Below the pieces are notes generated by a model. The model was not told the DNA's origin, ran no database searches, and saw only the letters and a program-made list of their open reading frames with translations. A stretch of DNA of 34,399 bases, from NCBI GenBank assembly GCA_019359015.1, contig JAHHID010000024.1:1-34399 (forward strand), in the 5' to 3' direction. This document shows, one piece after another, positions 1 through 8,188 of the stretch; the stretch's first letter is position 1, and the number at the start of each line of letters is the position of its first letter. A program made the translations under genes and the position numbers. Origin of the DNA: Spirirestis rafaelensis WJT71-NPBG6 (GTDB lineage Bacteria; Cyanobacteriota; Cyanobacteriia; Cyanobacteriales; Nostocaceae).

Positions 1-94
1 AAATTTAATACTTTTGGAGCTAATCGTGCCACACTAGGTTCCCTTGTTTTCAGCCTAAACTGCTTTGACTTTACTTTCTTAGTTTCTCACAATA

Positions 95-1993
95 ATGCTT
101 GGTTTATTTCCGCCGTGCTGTACTAGTACTTTTGGGCAAGGAGATACAGGCAGTATTACAGTTAAAGCCACAGATACTATCTCTTTAGATGGGGTAGGCA
201 GTAATGGATCTCTCAGCGGTATATTTAACAATGTGTCACCAGGCGCTGTAAATCAGGGAGGCAACATTAGTTTGACAACCGAGTCACTTTCTGCATCTAA
301 CGGAGCGCAAATCATTGCTTCCACTTTTGGACAAGGGAATGCAGGTAATATTAATGTTAAAGCTGACACTATCTCTTTAGATGGAATAGGTAACAATGCA
401 TCTAGTGGTGTATTCAGTTCTGTGGAACAGGGTGCGTCAGGAAAAGGCGGCAATATCAACATTACAACTGAGTCGCTGGCTTTAAAAAATGGCGCTCGTT
501 TGAATACTAGTACTTTTGGGCAAGGAGATACAGGCAGTATTACAGTTAAAGCCACAGATACCATCTCTTTAGATGGGGTAGGCAGTAATGGATCTCTCAG
601 CGGTATATTTAACAATGTGTCACCAGGCGCTGTAGGTGAGGGAGGCAACATTAGTTTGACAACCGAGTCACTTTCTGCATCTAACGGAGCGCAAATCATT
701 GCTTCCACTTTTGGACAAGGGAATGCAGGTAATATCACTATTGATGCTCGTGACAATATATCCTTGCGTGGGGTAAGTAGCAATGGTTTTTCCCCCAGTG
801 CTGTATTTAGTAGTGTTGAAGACCGTCAAGCTGTGGGAAAAGGAGGCAACATTAGTATTACCACTAGGTCGCTTTCTGTTACCGATGGCGCTGGATTATA
901 TGGCAGCACTCTTGGCCAAGGAGATACAGGCAATATCACTATTCGAGCCAAGGATAACATTGTACTAGATGGAGCCCGGGGTGGATTTCTTAGTAGTGTA
1001 TTCAATGAGGTATTATCTGGGGCTGTAGGTAACGCAGGCAACATTGATATTACCGCTGAGTCATTTTCTGCATCTAACGGAGCGCGAATCTCTGCTACCA
1101 CTTTTGGACAAGGCAGTGCAGGTAATATCACTATTGACGCTAACACTATTTCCTTGAATGGTGTCAGTAGCAATGGATTCTCTAGTGGTGTTTATAGCAG
1201 CGTGGAAAGTGATGCGGTTGGGAATGGAGGTAACATAGCAGTTACAGCTGGTTCTGTTCGTCTTGATAAAAAAGGCTCTATTCAAGCTACTACTGTTTCA
1301 GGTAATGGCGGAAATATCAACCTTCATGTGCAGGACTTATTACTATTGCGTCGTGGCAGTCAAATCTCAACCACCGCAGGCACTGCACGGGCAGGTGGTG
1401 ATGGCGGCAACATTACCATAAACTCCCCCTTCATCGTCGCCGTCCCCCAAGAAAATAGCGATATCACCGCCAATGCTTTTACAGGCTCTGGAGGTAGAGT
1501 TGATATTACAGGAAGTGGCATTTATGGCATTGAGTCTCGCCCGCGCCGTACTTCCCTTTCGGACATTACAGCTAGCTCTGAGCGCGGGGTGCAAGGCACT
1601 GTAGACATTAACACGCTCAATGTAGACCCCAATCGTGGACTATTGCAACTGCCTACAGGTTTGGTAAATACTCCAGGGTTGGCTTCTTCTAACTGTAATG
1701 CTTTTATTGGCAAAAAAGGCAGTGAATTTACCGTCACCGGACGCGGTGGTTTGCCTCCTAGCCCAGACGATTTCCTCAGCGGTGACGTAGTTTGGACAGA
1801 TAATCGCCTAAGCAATACTACACAACAACAGCACCGCGCAGAGAAGCCCACGACTAAACCCGCAAAACCAAAAACTCTGGAAATTATACCTGCTACTGGT
1901 TGGGTGATTAATGATAAAGGGGAAGTAACGCTTATTTCTTCTCTACCTAACGCTAGTAGTTCGGTGTCTCCTCCTACCTGCGTTCAACAGTAA
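95..1993 (+). CDS. Filamentous-haemagglutinin / TpsA-like repeat protein, 5'-truncated (C-terminal part)
   Basis: The 632-residue frame is made of about six imperfect 64-residue units. Each contains a STFGQG(D/N)xG segment, an I(S/T)VxAxDTISLDG segment and a GGNI(S/N)(I/L)TTESL segment, the pattern of right-handed beta-helix passengers exported by two-partner secretion and common in cyanobacteria. The C-terminus looks complete: a VDINTLNVDPNRGL segment, a Cys (SNCNAF), and a final GWVINDKGEVTL segment ending in PTC, as is usual for this family. The N-terminus is missing. There is no signal peptide or TPS secretion domain, and the same frame carries stops just upstream (for example TAG near 80), so the ATG at 95 is probably an accident of a rearranged junction near 121. 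Without its export domain the product is probably not functional. A real parent gene may lie elsewhere. It converges on lysS. Confidence 0.7.
   Translation: MLGLFPPCCTSTFGQGDTGSITVKATDTISLDGVGSNGSLSGIFNNVSPGAVNQGGNISLTTESLSASNGAQIIASTFGQGNAGNINVKADTISLDGIGNNASSGVFSSVEQGASGKGGNINITTESLALKNGARLNTSTFGQGDTGSITVKATDTISLDGVGSNGSLSGIFNNVSPGAVGEGGNISLTTESLSASNGAQIIASTFGQGNAGNITIDARDNISLRGVSSNGFSPSAVFSSVEDRQAVGKGGNISITTRSLSVTDGAGLYGSTLGQGDTGNITIRAKDNIVLDGARGGFLSSVFNEVLSGAVGNAGNIDITAESFSASNGARISATTFGQGSAGNITIDANTISLNGVSSNGFSSGVYSSVESDAVGNGGNIAVTAGSVRLDKKGSIQATTVSGNGGNINLHVQDLLLLRRGSQISTTAGTARAGGDGGNITINSPFIVAVPQENSDITANAFTGSGGRVDITGSGIYGIESRPRRTSLSDITASSERGVQGTVDINTLNVDPNRGLLQLPTGLVNTPGLASSNCNAFIGKKGSEFTVTGRGGLPPSPDDFLSGDVVWTDNRLSNTTQQQHRAEKPTTKPAKPKTLEIIPATGWVINDKGEVTLISSLPNASSSVSPPTCVQQ
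121..350 (+). repeat. 230-bp direct repeat, copy 1 (partner 505-734)
   Basis: Positions 121-350 and 505-734 are nearly identical by eye (about four mismatches, three of them clustered around 250-254), at an offset of 384 bp or exactly 128 codons. Neighbouring 64-residue units in the same gene are far more diverged, so this is a recent duplication or gene-conversion tract. Copy 1 begins exactly where sequence resembling the repeat protein begins. Confidence 0.85.
505..734 (+). repeat. 230-bp direct repeat, copy 2
   Basis: This is the partner of 121-350. It lies inside continuous coding repeat sequence, so it is more likely the parental context than copy 1, which borders unrelated sequence. 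Confidence 0.85.
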
Positions 1994-2058
1994 AGACGCG
2001 AAATTTGAGCCAGCGCGTTGCGGAGGTTCCCTCCGTTGTAGCGTCTGGCGTCGCGTCT
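1994..2058. repeat. Nested palindromic repeat between convergent genes
   Basis: Three nested inverted pairs are visible: AGACGCGA (1994-2001) with TCGCGTCT (2051-2058), GCCAG (2009-2013) with CTGGC (2045-2049), and CGGAGG (2021-2026) with CCTCCG (2030-2035). The element fills the 79-bp gap between the repeat-protein stop and the lysS stop. It could act as a bidirectional terminator. It belongs to the GCCAG...CTGGC-bounded family also seen at 3680-3791, 5988-6107 and 33516-33575. Confidence 0.7.
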
Positions 2059-2072
2059 CTACATGTTTATAA

Positions 2073-3599
2073 TTAAGTCGCAGATTCCGATTCGGATTCT
2101 GATTTTTCTGGCTTGAGTAACGGAAAAGCGATCGCATCCCGAATACTCGCACAATTAGTTAACAACATCACCAGTCTGTCAATTCCAATACCTAAACCAC
2201 CCGTCGGCGGCATACCGTATTCCAAGGCTGTGATAAAGTCTTCATCTACACCTTGCGCTTCTAAGTCACCGGCGGCTTTGCGTGCAGCTTGTTGTTCTAG
2301 GCGATCGCGTTGTTCAATCGGATCGGTTAATTCTGAGAAGCTATTAGCTGTCTCTCTCCCGACGATAAATAACTCAAATCGCTCTACCAAACCAGTTTTA
2401 GAACGATGCGGCTTTGCTAAAGGTGAAATTTCTACTGGGTAATCAATCACAAAGGTAGGTTGAATTAACTTTTCTTCTACCTTTTGCTCAAAGGCTTCAT
2501 TTAAAAGTTTGCCAATTGATGAGCAATTTTCTATACCTTCAAGCCCAGCGTTTTTACCTGCGGCTTTCGCTTCTTCCAAAGTTTGGAAAGCGTTGAAATC
2601 TAAACCTGTATGTTCCTTAACTAAATCGTGCATTGTCACCCGTCGCCAAGGAGGTGTCAAATCAATCGGCGTGTCTTGATAAGTAATTTCCAGTGTACCG
2701 AGAACCTCTTGAGCGACGGTGGTAATAATTCCCTCCGTCAGCGCCATCATGTCGTTGTAGTCGGCGTAAGCTTGGTAAACTTCAATTGAGGTAAATTCGG
2801 GATTGTGGCGGGTAGAAACTCCCTCATTACGAAAAATCCGCCCTAATTCAAACACCTTTTCAAAACCACCGACAATCAACCGCTTGAGATGAAGTTCTGT
2901 AGCAATTCGCAGATACAACTCCATTTCTAGCGTGTTGTGATAAGTGACGAAAGGACGCGCATCAGCACCGCCGGCTTCACTTAGCAACACAGGCGTTTCA
3001 ATTTCCAGAAAATCCCGCTGTTCTAGGTAGCGACGAATACCCGCAGTAATTTGGGCACGACGGCGAAAAGTTTGCCGCACTTCCGGATTAACAATCAAGT
3101 CAAGGTATCGCTGACGGTAGCGCTTGGCGACATCCGTTAACCCATGCTGTTTATCAGGCAAGGGTAACAGAGATTTGGTCAAAATAGTGTATTGTTTGAC
3201 GTAAACAGATAACTCGCCCTTTTCAGTCCGTTTGACAGTGCCATTAACTCCGATGATGTCGCCGATATCTGTGAGTTTATCGAGTTGTTTGAAAGCATTG
3301 TCAACAATATCTGCCATGCCTTCTTCGATGCGTTTTTTCTCTAGATAAAGCTGAATTGTGCCAGTTTCATCTTGCAAGGTAACGAAGGCAAGTTTACCCA
3401 TGAAGCGACGTAGCTTGATGCGTCCTGCGATCGCTACTTCTAAATCGACTTCTTCACCGTTGGGTAAATCCGCAAATTTTTCTTGCAATTGAGCCGCGTG
3501 ATGGGTAGATTCCCAACGATAGGCGTAGGGATTCATACCTAGCTGCTTTAGCTGTTCTACTTTTTCTAAGCGCGTGGCACGAATATCTTCTTCCGACAT
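2073..3599 (-). CDS. lysS: Lysyl-tRNA synthetase, class II
   Basis: A 508-residue cytosolic enzyme that charges tRNA-Lys with lysine using ATP. The N-terminal OB-fold anticodon-binding domain (about residues 50-160, with [20 protein letters not shown]) precedes the class II core. Motif 2 is seen as [11 protein letters not shown] followed by [10 protein letters not shown], and motif 3 as [14 protein letters not shown] near the C-terminus. Length is normal for bacterial LysS. The frame can be extended eight codons to a TTG at 3621-3623, but the ATG at 3597-3599, giving [13 protein letters not shown], fits the usual cyanobacterial N-terminus and is preferred. It is convergent with the upstream repeat protein and separated from the next minus-strand gene by a palindromic repeat, so it is probably monocistronic. 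Confidence 0.96.
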   Translation of the reverse strand: MSEEDIRATRLEKVEQLKQLGMNPYAYRWESTHHAAQLQEKFADLPNGEEVDLEVAIAGRIKLRRFMGKLAFVTLQDETGTIQLYLEKKRIEEGMADIVDNAFKQLDKLTDIGDIIGVNGTVKRTEKGELSVYVKQYTILTKSLLPLPDKQHGLTDVAKRYRQRYLDLIVNPEVRQTFRRRAQITAGIRRYLEQRDFLEIETPVLLSEAGGADARPFVTYHNTLEMELYLRIATELHLKRLIVGGFEKVFELGRIFRNEGVSTRHNPEFTSIEVYQAYADYNDMMALTEGIITTVAQEVLGTLEITYQDTPIDLTPPWRRVTMHDLVKEHTGLDFNAFQTLEEAKAAGKNAGLEGIENCSSIGKLLNEAFEQKVEEKLIQPTFVIDYPVEISPLAKPHRSKTGLVERFELFIVGRETANSFSELTDPIEQRDRLEQQAARKAAGDLEAQGVDEDFITALEYGMPPTGGLGIGIDRLVMLLTNCASIRDAIAFPLLKPEKSESESESAT

Positions 3600-3679
3600 G
3601 GTTAACGAACTTTCATAGGGCAAGATTAATTATAGATGCTGCGATCAAGCGAAATAAATCTAAAATACTGTCTTGGTTC

Positions 3680-3791
3680 GTAGTGAGCCAGCGCGGTCTT
3701 GGGGGTCTCCCCCATGAGCGACTGGCGAACCCGGAGGGTGAGCGGTTTACCGCTCAAATCTTCGGTTTTAAGCACGAAGAGTGCTTACTAC
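3680..3791. repeat. Complex nested palindromic repeat upstream of lysS
   Basis: The outer arms are GTAGTGAGC (from 3680) and GCTTACTAC (to 3791), which pair at 8 of 9 positions. Inside lie GCCAG (3687-3691) with CTGGC (3722-3726), GGGGG/CCCCC (3701-3705, 3709-3713), a perfect 8-bp stem TGAGCGGT/ACCGCTCA with a 2-base loop (3739-3756), and AGCAC/GTGCT around 3771-3785. It fills most of the gap between lysS and the next gene on the same strand, so it could terminate that gene's transcript or simply be a mobile palindromic repeat. Confidence 0.7.
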
Positions 3792-3820
3792 ATTTAGGAG
3801 CTTGTAAGATTGAATCATTT

Positions 3821-4420
3821 TCAAACATCAACAAAACTACGTAAAATACCCAAAATTTTCCCAATATCTTGAATAAAATACTCATCTAAATCAACTTCAA
3901 TTCTTTGTTCAATTAATCTCATAAATTTCCAGACGCTGCCTGTGGTGACAACCCCATAAATAATTTCAATTTTATTTTCCTTACGTTGATTAAATAATTG
4001 AGCGGCAATCATTTCGGCAATACATTGCCCTAAACCCAATTGAATATTATCGTTTTTGGCTTCAACGATTGTAACTACAGGCGCTTGAATAAATAGCTGT
4101 TCTGGAGAGAGACTGATTAAAAAATCACAAAACCCACTTAAACCTATTTCTGGAGCAACGTTAAATTCTTTACCAGAAAATAGGCTAATCCGATTTACTA
4201 GCTGTTTTTTTACTTCAAAAAGAATGGGAGCGATAATAAATTCAGAACGTGATTTTTCTGTACCAATCGCAACTGCTAATGGAATATATTCTTTGAGAGT
4301 TTGCGCTAAAAGTGTGCTATAATCCACTGCCGGTACATCAGAAAATATGCCAATTTTATCGGAAATAGTAAATCCAAAGGTTTCCGAGATGACATCGATA
4401 GTAAATTGGCTGTATGGCAT
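3821..4420 (-). CDS. Hypothetical protein with PD-(D/E)XK nuclease-like signature
   Basis: A 199-residue soluble protein with no signal peptide or membrane segment. The central part carries a GFCDFLIS strand followed about 20 residues later by VVTIVEAKND, which matches the spacing of the D...(E)xK active-site pair of the PD-(D/E)XK fold. The segment after it (GLGQCIAEMIAAQLFNQ) has the expected helix, followed by the strand-rich IIYGVVTTGSVWKFM. Similar stand-alone proteins are numerous in filamentous cyanobacteria and their substrate is unknown. No methylase, antitoxin or transposase gene lies next to it, so a restriction or mobility role is not supported by context. The fold assignment is an inference from motif spacing. 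Confidence 0.7.
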   Translation of the reverse strand: MPYSQFTIDVISETFGFTISDKIGIFSDVPAVDYSTLLAQTLKEYIPLAVAIGTEKSRSEFIIAPILFEVKKQLVNRISLFSGKEFNVAPEIGLSGFCDFLISLSPEQLFIQAPVVTIVEAKNDNIQLGLGQCIAEMIAAQLFNQRKENKIEIIYGVVTTGSVWKFMRLIEQRIEVDLDEYFIQDIGKILGILRSFVDV

Positions 4421-4436
4421 TACATAAATTAGTTAT

Positions 4437-4817
4437 TTAATTGTGCAAAAAGCGTGCTGAAAGAGCTTTCCTTTTCAAGTTACTAATTTGCACGATAGCT
4501 TTCAACATCTCTTGCTGATCTGGTTGCAAATCAAGTGACTCTAAGGCTTGATTGAAACTATTACCTGCGTGTAGATTTTTAGCAAGTTTGGCACGTTGGG
4601 ACGAGTCTAACATCGCCTTTATCTCTCTATTTCTACGTTGACGCACAGCTTGAAGTTGTTGCCGTTGTTGAGGAGTCAGGTTAATTTCTTCACCAACAAT
4701 CGCACTCTGACCCAAATCAATTTTAGCAGGTGCTGCCGAGGCAATTGTCGGCAACAACAAGACAACAGCAAGAATAATAGCTAACACAAACACCCGTTTT
4801 ATACAGTTAATAACCAT
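4437..4817 (-). CDS. Small exported protein, LTxxQ/Spy-like
   Basis: A 126-residue protein from the ATG at 4815-4817. An in-frame ATG at 4871 would add 18 polar residues before the signal sequence. The N-terminus has basic residues, a strongly hydrophobic stretch (VFVLAIILAVVLLLP) and an ASAAPA signal-peptidase site, so the mature protein should be periplasmic. The mature part is helical and charged, with LTPQQRQQLQAVRQRRNREI resembling the LTxxQ repeats of Spy/CpxP periplasmic chaperones, and a second similar stretch LQPDQQEMLKAIVQ. A chaperone or metal-stress role is an analogy only. It sits 16 bp downstream of the preceding stop position at 4420 and may share a transcript with the PD-(D/E)XK-like gene. 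Confidence 0.65.
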   Translation of the reverse strand: MVINCIKRVFVLAIILAVVLLLPTIASAAPAKIDLGQSAIVGEEINLTPQQRQQLQAVRQRRNREIKAMLDSSQRAKLAKNLHAGNSFNQALESLDLQPDQQEMLKAIVQISNLKRKALSARFLHN

Positions 4818-4887
4818 ACTGAGCAATTTTAAATTCTCCCACCTACAAGGAAATGATAAACTGTCAGGCATTTAATTTTCTCATTTA

Positions 4888-4985
4888 GGAGTGGGGGAGT
4901 GGGGGAGTGGGAGAGTGGAAGAGTGGAAGAGTGGGAGAGAAATAATTGTCCCCTTGCCCCCTTGTCTCCCTGTCTCCCTGTCCCT
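4888..4985. repeat. G-rich / C-rich low-complexity repeat
   Basis: A run of GAGTGGGG/GAGTGGAA units (about 4890-4940) is followed after a short AT spacer by CCCCTTG and TCTCCCTG units (about 4950-4985). The two halves can pair into a long imperfect hairpin. A related element lies at 32655-32772. It separates the M48 peptidase gene from the small exported protein gene. Confidence 0.75.
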
Positions 4986-4990
4986 AGTGC

Positions 4991-5953
4991 CTAGTCCGTT
5001 TTTTTCATTTTGTTAATTTCTCGTTGCAATTCTTCAATTTTCCGGCGTAAATTTTCTGCCTCTTGATTTTGCGGTGTTTGTGCTCCAACATTGACGGCAC
5101 CTTCAGCGGGCGATCGCATATAATTTCCTTTCTTTATTTGCTGATATTCTTCTGATACTGCCCACTCACGTAGATAGTGCAAGCGCTCCACGGGGAAAGG
5201 ATGACTGAGCATTTCGCCTTGTCCGCCGTTATACATTAAGAATTTATACACTTGATTAAGCACATCTTCATCAGCCTGATAATTTTCTGACTGACGGATA
5301 AACTCTTGTAAACTGCATTCGTGGGCATATTTGCTGCTACCACCGGCTACTTTCATCATCGAAGACATGACCGTATTTAAATCATCGATCACCAAAAGCG
5401 CGGCGCGATCGGCGGATAACTCGGCTTTGCGTCGCCATTCAAAAAAGGCATACATCAAGGCTGGTGTAACAAAATTACTAGCGCCAAAAGTCCACCTACC
5501 TAAGGCGTTAGCGGCACTCATCGCCCACATCGCCATTTGAATTAAAATAGTATGACCACATTTAATATGCCCCAGTTCATGGGCTAGCACCGCCCGAATC
5601 TCGGCTTCATTCAGTAAGTCTAAAATCCCTGTGTTTATGACTATGTAAGGATGCTCTTGCCCTAAAGCATAACTATTTGCTTGGGCATTTTGTGAGACAA
5701 ACAGTGCAGGTTCTGGATAAATGTCCAAATCCCGCACGGATTCCCGAAACATCTGGTAAATAGTGGAATATTGACGCGGCCCGACTTGGATGGTGTTACC
5801 CATTAGATAGACTAACTGAGGGCGTTCGTAGACAAATTCCACAAATTTACGAGCAATTAAATCAAATCCGGGTAAATTTCGTAAAGCTTCCTCGGCTTGG
5901 CGATCCAGTGGATGCCTGAAGGCTTCGCTGGAAATTCCTGTGTATGTAGGCAT
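4991..5953 (-). CDS. M48-family zinc metallopeptidase
   Basis: A 320-residue protein from the ATG at 5951-5953 (MPTYTGISSEAF...). The frame stays open for 53 more codons to 6112, but that part is translated repeat DNA, so it is rejected. The zinc site is HELGH (H125, E126, H129) with the third ligand E178 in AELSADRAA, as in the M48 Ste24/HtpX class. A hydrophobic stretch after the HExxH helix (about 134-165) may touch the membrane, but there is no clear signal peptide. The C-terminal 25 residues form a charged coiled coil (ENLRRKIEELQREINKMKK). Cyanobacterial members of this type are of unknown substrate; a protein quality-control role is a family-level inference. Confidence 0.88.
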   Translation of the reverse strand: MPTYTGISSEAFRHPLDRQAEEALRNLPGFDLIARKFVEFVYERPQLVYLMGNTIQVGPRQYSTIYQMFRESVRDLDIYPEPALFVSQNAQANSYALGQEHPYIVINTGILDLLNEAEIRAVLAHELGHIKCGHTILIQMAMWAMSAANALGRWTFGASNFVTPALMYAFFEWRRKAELSADRAALLVIDDLNTVMSSMMKVAGGSSKYAHECSLQEFIRQSENYQADEDVLNQVYKFLMYNGGQGEMLSHPFPVERLHYLREWAVSEEYQQIKKGNYMRSPAEGAVNVGAQTPQNQEAENLRRKIEELQREINKMKKTD

Positions 5954-5961
5954 AATGAACG

Positions 5962-6145
5962 GGTAATTGGGCATTGGGCATTGGGGAGCCAGTGCGTTGC
6001 GGTGAGTCCACTCGGCGGTGTCGGTTTCCGTCCCGTCGAAGTGGCGAACCCGAAGGGAGGTTCCCTCCGTTGTTCGCGCAGCGTCTCCGACAGGAGAAGC
6101 ATCTGGCGTCATTGGGCATGGGGCTTTTCCCCTTTCCCCTTCCCC
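5962..6145. repeat. Composite palindromic repeat upstream of the M48 gene
   Basis: It begins with tandem TTGGGCA units (5968-5985). A GCCAG (5988-5992)...CTGGC (6103-6107) bounded block follows, containing GGGAGGTTCCCTCC and the 28-bp segment 6072-6099, which recurs exactly in inverted orientation at 12591-12618. It ends with another ATTGGGCATGGGG and a CCCCTTTCCCC tract. The GGTTCCCTCCGTTGT part is shared with 2025-2039. The M48 frame runs through this element and would mislead start calling. Confidence 0.75.
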
Positions 6146-6209
6146 ATTAACAACATGATAGAAGTGGGGCTTTGTAGGTAAAAATTACTTTGTATGGGGA
6201 TAAAAGCGT

Positions 6210-7763
6210 GTGATTGAGGCAGAAGTTCATTTGTCACTACATAACTTTTTGCGATCGCAGGCGGGTTTCCCTTCCTGGCCCCATCATTTGACGATGGCAA
6301 GGTTGGTAGCACGCGCCTTGCGTACCGGACGTAGCGCCTTAATTCAAGTTGGGGCGGTTTGTGGTTATCAAGGGCGATATCGCACTAGTTTTGTAGCATC
6401 CGCATTAATTTGGCATGGTCCTGTAATTATTGTTGCTCCGGAAGCAGTGCAGCAACGCCTTACAAAAGTGGAAATTCCCCGACTACAGCAGTGGCTGCAA
6501 GTCAGCAAACCGATTAGAACCGGTGACGCTTTCCCCAAAGATGGGTTCCAAGGGCTGTTTCTCACTTCCCCTGAAGCTTGGTTAAAAGCGCAACTAACTT
6601 TTACAGATGATTTTCCCGTAGGTATTCCCACAATTATTGATGGTGTGGATGATCTCGAAGATTGGGTGCGTCATCAACTCAAAAGAGAAATTCAACCCCA
6701 TGACTGGGATCAACTGATGCTAGCTTGCCCATATCAAGCTGATCTCATTCGCGAGGTAAGGGTACACCTGACACGCGAACTGTTCCAGCATCCGGCTAAT
6801 CCTTACGAATGTTATCTGATTTCTCAGCCGGAAGCAGAAATTTTGAGCCGTCTTTATTCGGCTTTAGATCCAGCTACCCTTCCAGATGTGTGGAAACACT
6901 TCGCTCAGACATTTCAAAATAGTAATGAAGAGCTTTCTTCCGCCACTCCCCCCCTCCTTTGGGCGACTATTGCCCGTCGCCAAGGTTTATTTTCTTTACA
7001 TTACGCTCCAATTGAACTAGGGAAAATTCTCTCGCCAATATGGAGTCGGCAACCTGTGGTGTTTATTGGTAGCGCTTTGGAACCGGAAACTGAGGCTCCT
7101 ATTTTTAAAGCGCGTTTGGGGTTGGATGATTTAACTTGCTTGAAGTTCTCTTCTGATAGCCAAACAGAAGCGATTCAATTATATTTGCCGCATAAGTTAC
7201 CTCTACCGAATACGCCGGAATTTCAATCAGCATTTATTCACAAAGTCCGGACGCTGCTTTGTTTAAGTGCGACTGCGCCAGGATTGATAGTCATATTGGT
7301 GGGGGATGTGCCATTGAAGGCTCAAGTTGGGGCAATTTTGGCATCTGAGTTTGGTTCGCGGGTGCAGGTAGAAAAAACTTGTTTGGATGAAAATGGTATT
7401 TTGGTCAGTGGTTGGGAATTTTGGCGAGAGCATCAAGGTGTCTTGCCTTCACCGAGGCTTTTAATTATTGCGACTTTGCCTTTGCCATCTTTAGAAAATC
7501 CTTTGGTGGCTGGCAGGGTTGATTATTACAAGCGATCGCATCAAGATTGGTTTCGTTTGTATTTATTGCCCACTGCTTTGAATGAATTGCAACGAGCGAT
7601 CGCTCCGGTGCGAGAAAGTCAAGGTATTGTTGCTTTACTTGATAGTCGTGTGGTTAATCGTAGTTATGGTACTCAAGTTTTGGCTGCCCTTAGTCCTCTA
7701 GCACGTATTAACTATCTTGATCCCAGTCTGTTTTCTACTGCTAACGAGGAAAATTCTCTTTAG
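6210..7763 (+). CDS. DinG/XPD-like helicase homologue with degenerate ATPase motifs
   Basis: A 517-residue protein with a GTG start, in a family I recognise from cyanobacteria as annotated ATP-dependent DNA helicase. Its layout resembles DinG: an N-terminal Q-motif-like region (WPHHLTMARLVARAL), a Walker A position at residues 46-61, a Walker B position at 142-151 and a C-terminal motif VI-like QGIVALLDSRVVNRSYG. The Walker A position reads QVGAVCGYQGRYRTS instead of a GxGKT loop, and the DEAH position reads IIDGVDDLED. ATP hydrolysis is therefore doubtful, and the protein may be a structural or regulatory derivative. No iron-sulfur cysteine quartet is obvious. It is divergent from the M48 gene and has no same-strand partner suggesting a pathway. 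Confidence 0.7.
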   Translation: MIEAEVHLSLHNFLRSQAGFPSWPHHLTMARLVARALRTGRSALIQVGAVCGYQGRYRTSFVASALIWHGPVIIVAPEAVQQRLTKVEIPRLQQWLQVSKPIRTGDAFPKDGFQGLFLTSPEAWLKAQLTFTDDFPVGIPTIIDGVDDLEDWVRHQLKREIQPHDWDQLMLACPYQADLIREVRVHLTRELFQHPANPYECYLISQPEAEILSRLYSALDPATLPDVWKHFAQTFQNSNEELSSATPPLLWATIARRQGLFSLHYAPIELGKILSPIWSRQPVVFIGSALEPETEAPIFKARLGLDDLTCLKFSSDSQTEAIQLYLPHKLPLPNTPEFQSAFIHKVRTLLCLSATAPGLIVILVGDVPLKAQVGAILASEFGSRVQVEKTCLDENGILVSGWEFWREHQGVLPSPRLLIIATLPLPSLENPLVAGRVDYYKRSHQDWFRLYLLPTALNELQRAIAPVRESQGIVALLDSRVVNRSYGTQVLAALSPLARINYLDPSLFSTANEENSL

Positions 7764-7918
7764 TCGTCTTGGCTATTTACGTTTTGTCAAGCTCCAGCGA
7801 TCGCCTTAATACGGAAAAGTTATCATCAACCATAGAAGTCATTCCATACAAAGCAAATCTGTTATTGTGCTACAAGCACAACTTATGCATTCACATTTTT
7901 AATTTTGAATTACTGATT

Positions 7919-8131
7919 ATGGGTGAAGCAAAGCGTCGTAAAACTGCTCTCGGAGAAAAATACGGTCAAGAAACTCGCATCTTGCCGTGGATTCCCATTA
8001 CCAAAACTCAATCGGAAAAATTTGTCCAATGGACTACTCGCGGTGCCTGGATTGGCATTGTCCTTACAGTTCTCGGCTGGATAGCAATCCGTTTTATTGG
8101 TCCTGCTTTCGGTTGGTGGCAAGTCGTCTAA
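7919..8131 (+). CDS. DUF2839 family small membrane protein
   Basis: A 70-residue protein starting MGEAKRRKTALGEKYGQE. The open frame extends 50 codons upstream to 7769, but the conserved family starts at this ATG (7919-7921). The N-terminal half is basic and soluble, with ILPWIPITK; the C-terminal half is one hydrophobic segment (about residues 40-62) ending in FIGPAFGWWQVV. The family is confined to cyanobacteria and has no assigned function. A strong terminator follows at 8157-8188. Confidence 0.85.
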   Translation: MGEAKRRKTALGEKYGQETRILPWIPITKTQSEKFVQWTTRGAWIGIVLTVLGWIAIRFIGPAFGWWQVV

Positions 8132-8156
8132 ATCAAGTTTGGGATAATTTTTATAT

Positions 8157-8188
8157 AAAAGACAGCTTAAGCAACTAAGCTGTCTTTT
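8157..8188 (+). terminator. Intrinsic terminator after the DUF2839 gene
   Basis: A perfect 13-bp stem, AAAAGACAGCTTA (8157-8169) with TAAGCTGTCTTTT (8176-8188), loop AGCAAC, followed by a T-rich stretch (ATGTTTTGTTG). The A/T ends of the stem allow it to work from either strand. Confidence 0.85.

Noticed and set aside
253-1851. Several antisense open frames across the TpsA-like gene
   Set aside because: They mirror the repetitive coding strand and share its repeat periodicity; they have no independent support.
5954-6112. N-terminal extension of the M48 peptidase
   Set aside because: It is encoded by dispersed repeat DNA and the family N-terminus begins at the ATG 5951-5953.
7769-7918. 50-codon upstream extension of the DUF2839 protein
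   Set aside because: The conserved family begins at MGEAKRR, and the upstream part is low-quality sequence with a HIP1 site.
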